From assembly GCA_032433765.1 (NCBI GenBank), contig JAVIAB010000008.1, forward strand, positions 37,063,991 to 37,127,990: a stretch of 64,000 nt of DNA, in the 5' to 3' direction. The notes below the pieces were generated by a model. It was not told where the DNA came from, did not search any database, and worked only from the letters and a program-made list of their open reading frames with translations. Positions within the stretch are counted from its first letter, which is position 1, and each line of letters begins with the position of its first letter. The position numbers were made by a program, and so were the translations under genes. Origin of the DNA: Megaustenia siamemsis. Taxonomy: Eukaryota > Mollusca > Gastropoda > Stylommatophora > Ariophantidae. Shown here piece after piece: positions 56,896-64,000 of this stretch.

Positions 56896-56959
56896 GACAC
56901 TTTACATATTGATGCAACTTAAGCCACTATATGTAAGAATATTCCATATAAAGATGCAT

Positions 56960-57205
56960 TACATATCTGTTGGAAATCAAGGAGTTTTTTTTGTGTTCAC
57001 CCAGTGCATCGATGATAATTGAAAAAAATATGGGCACTATAACACCGTATTCACCACAGCATAACTTCGAAATACCTGCAGATACTACTACATGGCATAG
57101 GGCCGAGGGGCATCAGATCGGAGGTCGCTGGATCCATAACAGCAACCCCATTAACGTCATTTGGCGTAGTGGGGTTGTTACTCTTGCTTCCTTACTTTGT
57201 TCATG
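56960..57205 (+). mobile_element. SINE-2-like remnant (tentative)
   Basis: aaatatgggcactataacac near 57027 and cgtcatttggcgtagtgggg near 57157 resemble the SINE-2 3' half, but the order and intervening sequence are altered. Confidence 0.35.
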
Positions 57206-57352
57206 ATGTTATTTTCTCTTTCATTTCTTGATAAACTCACCACATGGTTCCAGAAAAATTCGGTATTCTTATGCCAATGTTCTTCCGAAAGGTTTTACCA
57301 TTGGATTGTTCTGGGAACCAAGGCGCTGTTCAGGAACGGAGCTGAAAACTAA

Positions 57353-58115
57353 CTGTCAGTGAATTATAGCAGATGGCTTGTTGCAGCTTAGGGCTGTCAG
57401 TGAATTATAGCAGATGGCTTGTGACAGCTTAGGGCTGTCAGTGAATTATAGCAGATGGCTTGTGACAGCATCGGGCTGTCAGTGAATTATAGCAGATGGT
57501 TTGTGACAGCTTAGGGCTGTCAGTGAATTATAGCAGATGGCTTGTGACAGCTTAGGGCTGTCAGTGAATTATAGCAGATGGTTTGTGACAGCTTAGGGCT
57601 GTCAGTGAATTATAGCAGATGGCTTGTGACAGCATCGGGCTGTCAGTGGATTATAGCTGATGGTTTGTGACAGCATCGGGCTGTCAGTGAATTATAGCTG
57701 ATGGTTTGTGACAGCATCGGGCTGTCAGTGAATTATAGCTGATGGTTTGTGACAGCATCGGGCTGTCAGTGAATTATAGCTGATGGTTTGTGACAGCATC
57801 GGGCTGTCAGTGAATTATAGCTGATGGTTTGTGACAGCATCGGGCTGTCAGTGGATTATAGCTGATGGTTTGTAACAGCATCGGGCTGTCAGTGAATTAT
57901 AGCTGATGGTTTGTGACAGCATCGGGCTGTCAGTGAATTATAGCTGATGGTTTGTGACAGCATCGGGCTGTCAGTGGATTAAAGCTGATGGTTTGTAATA
58001 GCATCGGGCTGTCAGTGAATTATAGCTGATGGTTTGTGACAGCATCGGACTGAATCATGGATGATGGCTTGTGACAGAATCTGACTGAATCATGGATGAT
58101 GGCTTGTGACAGGAT
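57353..58115. repeat. 41-bp tandem repeat, about 18 copies
   Basis: Unit ctgtcagtgaattatagcag plus atggcttgtgacagcttaggg (41 bp). The left copies carry agcttag/cagatggctt and the right copies agcatcg/ctgatggttt, a left-right shift of variants. The last two units are about 32 bp (actgaatcatggatgatggc). Confidence 0.95.
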
Positions 58116-58409
58116 CCGTGAACCAGAACTATGCAGATCCAACTCCACCTCCTCGCGATGCTCCTAGAAACAAACTAACCAAGTCTGGCCTAGTGAGTAG
58201 GGAAGAGATAACGCAACCCGGTACTCAAAAATGTCAAGCTAAAGTTGGATGTGGACTGCAAGATGCAAATATCATAGTTGTATTGCAAACCACAACACAA
58301 CGCAGACACGCCCACTTAACGCCCTTTTAAAACGGTCTCCGATGAAGACTGTTCATTTAGTCATCGGGAGAACGCAAACAGTAAATCGTCGTGCTCCTTT
58401 TGTGTGTCT

Positions 58410-59215
58410 TCTTCTTCTTCTACCTTTTAGCTCCCAGTGGAGCATAGGTCTTCAACAAACACTTTCCAAGTCGTTCTGTTTTTTTGCAATTCTTTTAAGA
58501 TCATTCCATGTCTTCCCCATCATCTTCATCTCTGCTTCGATCTGTCTTCTCCAAGAATTCCTTGGTCTTCCTCTTTGTCTTTTCCCCTGGGGATTCAAAA
58601 AAGGGCCTGTTGTGTAATACTCTCAGTTGGCTTCCGTAGTGTGTGTCCTATCCATCGCCATCGTCTACGCTGTATCTCTTTATCCACTGGTATTTGACTG
58701 GTACATTTCCATAATTCCACGTTATTGACTTTGTCCTGCCATTTCCATCCCTTTATTCTGCGTAAGCATCCATTAATGAAAGTCTGTACCTTCGATTTTG
58801 TTATTCTCCATGTTTCACGGTCACAATAGGACCGACTTAACATTTGGGTTGACAATTTTTATTTTTGTATTTAACCTAATTTCTTTGGATTTCCATGTTT
58901 CCCAGTGCAATGAAAGCTCCACTTGCTTTTGATATCCTTATTTTGGTATCATTTTCTGTTCCTCCCTCTTTATCTATATTACTGCCCAGATATATGTAAG
59001 ATTGTACGTCTAGTAGAGGTATTTCTCCTAGTTTTATTTGGTTATTGCCAACTGCATTAATTCTCATAATGTTGGTCTTATCTCTATTAATCTTTAGTCC
59101 TAGCTGTTGTGATCTCTCATCTAATATACTCATTTTATCCTGCATCTGTTGATGGCTGTGTGATAGGAGAGCTATGTCATCAGCAGTCTAAATCATCAAG
59201 TTGTTTGGTCAGTGA
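58410..59215 (-). mobile_element. LINE-E 3' part, best-preserved tail
   Basis: Minus strand: MQDKMSILDERSQQLGLKIN, RDKTNIMRINAVGNNQIKLG and SYIYLGSNIDKEGGTENDTK (58876-59145), RIKGWKWQDKVNNVELWKCT, IQRRRWRWIGHTLRKPTES (58595-58855), NPQGKRQRGRPRN, then the extreme 3' end agctcccagtggagcatagg and a cttcttcttctt tail near 58412. The catalytic box lies just upstream in decayed form (near 59180). One frame change at about 58600. Confidence 0.83.
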
Positions 59216-59287
59216 CCACTGGATCCCATTTCTGTAGTTTTGAGTTATTTTCATAATCCAATGTATGGCCAGTAGCAAGAGATCCGT

Positions 59288-60345
59288 TTGTGTGTCAGTT
59301 AGTTAATATTCGGAGTGTCAGTTAGTTAATATTCGGAGTGTCAGTTAGTTAATATTCGGATTGTCAGTTAGTTAATATTCGGATTGTCAGTTAGTTAATA
59401 TTCGGATTGTGGCAGTTAGTTAATATTCGGAGTGTCAGTTAGTTAATATTCGGATTGTCAGTTAGTTAATATTCGGATTGTCAGTTAGTTAATATTCGGA
59501 TTGTGGCAGTTAGTTAATATTCGGATTGTCAGTAGTTAATATTCGGATTGTGTTAGTTAGTTAATATTCGGAGTGTCAGTTAGTTAATATTCGGATTGTC
59601 AGTTAGTTAATATTCGGATTGTCAGTTAGTTAATATTCGGATTGTCAGTTAGTTAATATTCGGATTGTCAGTAGTTAATATTCGGATTGCGTCAGTTAGT
59701 TAATATTCGGATTGTGTCAGTTAGTTAATATTCGGATTGTCAGTTAGTTAATATTCAGATTGTGTCAGTTAGTTAATATTCGGATTGTGTCAGTTAGTTA
59801 ATATTCGGATTGTGTCAGTTAGTTAATATTCGGATTGTCAGTAGTTAACATTCGGATTGTGTCAGTTAGTTAATATTCGGATTGTGTCAGTTAGTTAATA
59901 TTCGGATTGTGTCAGTTAGTTAATATTCGGATTGTGTCAGTTAGTTAATATTCGGATTGTCAGTTAGTTAATATTCGGATTGTGTCAGTTAGTTAATATT
60001 CGGATTGTGTCAGTTAGTTAGTATTCGGATTGTGTCAGGTAGTTAATATTCGGATTGTCAGTTAGTTAATATTCGGATTGTCAGTTAGTTAATATTCGGG
60101 TTGTCAGTTAGTTAATATTCGGATTGTGTCAGTTAGTTAGTTTTCGGATTGTGTCAGTTAGTTAATATTCGGATTGTGTCAGTTAGTTAATATTCGGATT
60201 GTGTCAGTTAGTTAATATTCGGATTGTCAGTAAGTTAATATTCGGATTGTCAGTTAGTTAATATTCGGGTTGTCAGTTAGTTAATATTCGGGTTGTCAGT
60301 TAGTTAATATTCGGGTTGTCAGTTAGTTAATATTCGGATTGTGTA
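59288..60345. repeat. 23/25-bp tandem repeat, about 44 copies
   Basis: Unit cagttagttaatattcggat plus tgt (23 bp) or tgtgt (25 bp); the two lengths are interspersed. A few copies lose the second gtta or carry single substitutions. Confidence 0.95.
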
Positions 60346-61464
60346 CGGAAAGATAATACCTGCGAGGAAAAAGATAATGCATACCCGGGGGGGGGGGGGG
60401 AGAAGAGAACAGATAATACACGCGAGAGGGAAAAATACAGATAAAACCTCTCCAAGGGTAAAAAAAAAAGTCTTCTCTTAAATTGTCACAAAATACTATA
60501 AGATACACCTATCATGTTGTGTCGTCTCCGCATCGTAGGTTATGAGGTACAGCACACAGCCCTACCTTCTGGTGGTTATACATTTACGAATTGGTGACCC
60601 AGTCTCAACAAGCACGTACACACGCACTCGTACATGTCTACACCCAGAAACCTCAGGGGGGGGGGGGGTGAATGGAATGGCTTTCGCGACCTCGTGACGC
60701 AACTTGGTACACTTTTATTTCACGTAATCGCAGAAGGCAAGCATTAATAATAAAAGCTGTTTTCTTCTCGGCTGGAGGGATGATGGTGGCGCTCGTAACG
60801 TTCCGCTGCTTCCCGTTTGTTGAACTCAACAAATGTTGGTGTCAGCGATTGTTGATTTGCGTAGTAGGTCATTAAAAATGCAGAAGCTATGTCGCTGGTA
60901 ACAGCCAGCTGCACTATCCGTGTATTCCCCCTCAAGCGTGTAAATTTACACGACAGCACAGGTATTTTTATTTTTATTTTACTCTGAAAATACACACTCA
61001 ATAGATTAGATAACTGAGAAAACAGTCGGCAGAGTGACACGTAAATCGAACACAGGCTATTTGGCATATCGCCTAAGGGCCGAAACATTTGCTCGACGGG
61101 TCTTTTTGCTTCTGATGATCAGACTACTGACTTCTGCTGCGAAGCTCTGTACAAAGAGTTTCCTATTACAGATGCCGAGATCATGAAAACTATAAATATG
61201 GTATATATCCCCCCTCCCCCAAGAATAGGCAAATAAGCTGGCAGATCGTTTGCCTAAGTCCAACATGGTTATACTTTTTTTTTTTTGCAGCAGCAGCAGC
61301 AGCACTTGTGTAATTATCATCCAGAACTTGGTATAATCAAAGGCCCATCTTTATTGCTCAACGGACAGCTCCCAGCGCTGAGATTCACTCCTCAGCACTT
61401 TCCCCAGTAGAAGTACACAATCCACACACTGACGAAAGCTAATGTACTCTTTACTTTCCAGTGC
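60346..61464. other. No gene recognised; G-runs and one PLE-like motif
   Basis: G-runs at 60388-60400 and 60656-60668, and a (CAG)n-like agc tract near 61290-61302. At 61066-61092 atatcgcctaagggccgaaa then cattt repeats the hairpin-GAAAC arrangement of the PLE ends. ORFs on both strands have no domain. Confidence 0.45.
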
Positions 61465-61605
61465 AGTGCAATGTCTATGTTTAGCTAATGTACTTACCAT
61501 CACAGTGAAATGTCTATGCTTAGGTAATGCACTTACCATCACAGTGAAATGTCTATGCTTAGGTAATGCACTTTCCAGTACAGTGAAATATCTATGTTTA
61601 GGTAA
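61465..61605. repeat. 39-bp tandem repeat, about 3.6 copies
   Basis: aatgtctatgcttaggtaat plus gcacttaccatcacagtga, with small differences between copies. Confidence 0.88.
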
Positions 61606-61825
61606 TGTACTGTTTGGGGCTTCTGATTGATTGCTCAGTTTTTCTGCTTCACGAATAATTGTTGCAGTTAGTGATTGGATACTGATGGATTAATGGACAC
61701 TGAGCATAATGGCAATGGTGCTGAATGTTAGAACAGATACAAGAAATTGTGGAATTTGAATTTTTGTTAGTTTTGTTAAAATGTAATTATCTGAATTTGA
61801 AACATTTCTTCTTGAACTGAGATAA

Positions 61826-62188
<363 letters not shown>

Positions 62189-62548
62189 TATATTGACCTT
62201 TAGGGCGTAGACCAAGATACTCCTTCTCTTATCTGAATTTTTGTTCTAGCAGTTTTCAATTCTTTTAAAGATATTTTATCAAATCTCGCCATTTGTCTCT
62301 GTTCTGTGCAAGCAGCTCTATCTCATTGAGAGAGCCGATTCCTGCTGCTTTTGCCTCTCTCATCAATGTTCTTCTCAGTGTCTCTCTGGGTCTTCCTCTT
62401 TTTCCTCTTACCTCTTGTTTCCCAAATGAGGGCTTGCTTTGCTATTTGGTTATTATCTCTTCTTATCACATGTCCAATATATGACTATCATCTTTTCTTG
62501 ATTACCGAAGATATTAGTGGTTGATTGGTGATTTCTTTAATTTCCTCA
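62189..62548 (-). mobile_element. LINE-D 3' end
   Basis: Matches 15825-16200: aagatactccttctcttatc, gcagttttcaattcttttaa and cttctcagtgtctctctggg. Minus-strand C-terminal peptides resemble those of 15904-16416 but with frame breaks. Truncated at tttcctca. Confidence 0.82.
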
Positions 62549-62701
62549 TTGATAATTAATTAGTTGCTCTTAAACCGAATAGACTGCACATAGGGTAGAA
62601 ATAGTCTCTTACTTTGATGATTCGCAACCATTATCCTACTAGTGTCACCAACCTTTGTACACTCGTCCATCCATATCAATCTGCATGTCGGGACTTTGTT
62701 C

Positions 62702-63260
62702 CAATTAGATGGAACAAAGCTCTAATTAGATGGAACAAAGCTCTAATTAGATGGAACAAAGCTCTAATTAGATGAAACAAAGTCCTTATTAGATGGAACA
62801 AAGCTCTAATTAGATGGAACAAAGCTCTAATTAGATGGAACAAAGATCTAATTAGATGAAACAAAGTCCTAATTAGATGGAACAAAGCTCTAATTAGATG
62901 GAACAAAGCTCTAATTAGATGGAACAAAGATCTAATTAGATGGAACAGATCTCTAATTAGATGGAACAAAGCTCTAATTAGATGGAACAAAGCTCTAATT
63001 AGATGGTACAAAGCTCTAATTAGATGGAACAAAGCTCTAATTAGATGGAACAAAGCTCTAATTAGATGGAACAAAGCCCTAATTAGATGGAGCAAAGCCC
63101 TAATTAGATGGAACAAAGCCCTAATTAGATGAAACAAAGCCCTAATTAGATGAAACAAAGCTCTAATTAGATGAAACAAAGCTCTAATTAGATGAAACAA
63201 AGCTCTAATTAGATGAAACAAAGCTCTAATTAGATGGAACAAAGCCCTAATTAGATGGAA
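62702..63260. repeat. 21-bp tandem repeat, about 27 copies, next to the exon
   Basis: Unit ctaattagatggaacaaagc plus t (21 bp). Seven codons long, giving a spurious minus-strand ORF of LIRALFH repeats. The array ends 43 bp before the first base of the SLC6 exon. Confidence 0.95.
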
Positions 63261-63303
63261 TAAACCATGACAACTGACCCATATTGTATATTATCCCTTT
63301 CAG

Positions 63304-63550
63304 GTGCTGGTGTGGCCACAGTCATGATCTCCTTTCTTTTCACGACCTATTACATCATCATCATCGCCTGGTCCTTCTACTACATGTTCAACACATTTAC
63401 AGACACCCTTCCATGGACAAACTGCAACCATACCTGGAATTCCCCTCATTGTTGGGTGCCTGATGGTTACAACATCACTGTCAATGGAACCAATATGGCA
63501 AAGTCTTTTCAGTCAAATGATTCACGGTCACCAACTGAAGACTTTTTCAT
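63304..63550 (+). CDS. Internal exon of an SLC6 GABA/taurine/creatine-type transporter
   Basis: SLC6 proteins are 12-TM plasma-membrane symporters that move a neurotransmitter or osmolyte with Na+ and Cl-. This 247-nt exon encodes about 82 residues covering TM3 and the start of the large extracellular loop 2. TM3 reads VMISFLFTTYYIIIIAWSFY then YMFNTFTDTLPW, and the loop CNHTWNSPHCWVPDGYNIT. The YY.III.W segment, LPW and the loop Cys pair (C-x7-C, the conserved disulphide) are family hallmarks. CNHTWNSPHC is closest to the GAT/TauT/creatine group. N-glycosylation sequons: NHT, NIT, NGT, NDS. The acceptor is tatccctttcag with a candidate branch point aactgac about 30 nt upstream. The donor is cat|gtaagt. 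The exon begins in phase 1 and ends in phase 2. Neighbouring exons were not found. Substrate cannot be told from this piece. Confidence 0.9.
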
Positions 63551-63713
63551 GTAAGTTTGTTTATTACCTTATTGTGGATACTGCTCATGCACAATCAAGA
63601 AGAAATGAACAAAGCTGTAAAAGGCACACTCAGGAGCCACAGCTGAAGGAAAAATACCTGATTTTTTAAATACAATGTGTGCCTTTTGTCTCTGAGTTTC
63701 ACTGAGTGAGTTT
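63551..63713 (+). other. Start of the downstream intron
   Basis: Begins gtaagtttgtttattacc. No further coding sequence before the LINE-E copy. Confidence 0.75.
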
Positions 63714-64000
63714 GTCTTCTTCTTCTTCCTTTCAGCTCCCTATGGAGCATAGATCTTCAACAAACACTTTCCAAGAATTCTGTTTCATGCCATTTTTAAA
63801 CATTCTATGCCTTCCCCACCCTCTTCATCTCTACTTCCACCAATTTTCCCCAAGAATACTCTGATCTTCCTCATTGTCTCTTCCCCTGGGGATGCCAAAA
63901 AAAGGGCCTATTGTGTAATACTCTCAGTTGGCTTCCTCAGTGTGTGTCTTATCCAGCACAATCGTCTTCTTTGTATCTCTTTGTCCACTGGTATTTGTCT
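63714..64000 (-). mobile_element. LINE-E 3' end, running out of the window
   Basis: Tail cttcttcttcttcctttcag, then agctccctatggagcataga, tcttcaacaaacactttcca and the decayed C-terminal region (cccctggggatgccaaaaaa, ctgttgtgtaatactctcag type). The insertion lies within the intron after the SLC6 exon, antisense to the gene. Confidence 0.82.

Noticed and set aside
62676..63242. 188-codon minus-strand ORF of LIRALFH repeats
   Set aside because: Product of the 21-bp array; no non-repetitive coding part.

Overview
The window looks like animal nuclear DNA, most likely from a lophotrochozoan invertebrate and plausibly a marine mollusc. It has AT-rich introns or spacers, canonical splice sites, tRNA-derived SINEs, many 5'-truncated non-LTR retrotransposons, a Penelope-like element, a Tc1/mariner-type element and about fifteen tandem arrays. 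Nothing bacterial is present: no operons, ribosome binding sites or CRISPR array. The mollusc placement is an inference from element types and the transporter exon, not a direct reading.

Only one convincing host-gene segment is visible. It is an internal exon (63304-63550, + strand) of an SLC6 Na+/Cl- dependent neurotransmitter transporter of the GABA/taurine/creatine type, with a good acceptor and donor. The other exons lie outside the window or were not recognised, so most of the window is probably intron or intergenic DNA near that gene.

Layout: 0.5-2.6 kb is a 56-bp satellite. 3-15 kb is a patchwork of dead LINE 3' ends and SINEs. About 15.6-25.3 kb is one satellite domain with divergent edge units, split by two LINEs (15.8-18.4 and 18.5-20.1 kb), and a homogenised 34-bp core of about 150 copies with higher-order structure. 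25.3-30.6 kb holds small arrays, SINEs, a 574-bp inverted-repeat transposon with an 8-bp target duplication, and a nested SINE pair. 31.4-35.5 kb is the best-preserved retrotransposon, an endonuclease/RT/RNase H LINE broken by two stops and one frameshift. 37.1-41.1 kb is a decayed Penelope-like element with a 1.7-kb 27-bp array inside or beside it. 41.2-50.6 kb is LINE and SINE debris with more arrays. 52.5-54.3 kb is a nearly complete Tc1/mariner-superfamily element with an unusually long D-to-E spacing. 54.4-63.3 kb is LINE tails and arrays, and 63.3-63.6 kb is the transporter exon.

Family labels are used for cross-reference. LINE-A has GAT-repeat tails and the motif RRMLRIPWTAKK. LINE-B has AAG tails and KWFGHVTRQ. 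LINE-C has IKARDRAEWRSMVANL. LINE-D has a GATA tail. LINE-E ends in PMLHWEL/APLGA with GAAGAAG tails. LINE-F has a C-terminal zinc finger CDRVCLSNIG. LINE-I1 and LINE-I2 carry RNase H. SINE-1 and SINE-2 are two tRNA-derived SINEs.

No coherent new multi-gene system was found. The recurring theme is that tandem arrays sit exactly on retroelement ends: the 38-bp array on LINE-E, the GATA/GACA/GACG tract on LINE-D, the 27-bp array on the Penelope-like element, and a 37-bp array inside LINE-I2. The most unusual single elements are a SINE variant carrying an inverted copy of its own 3' end, the DD83E transposon, and the higher-order 34-bp satellite. All element boundaries were read by eye.
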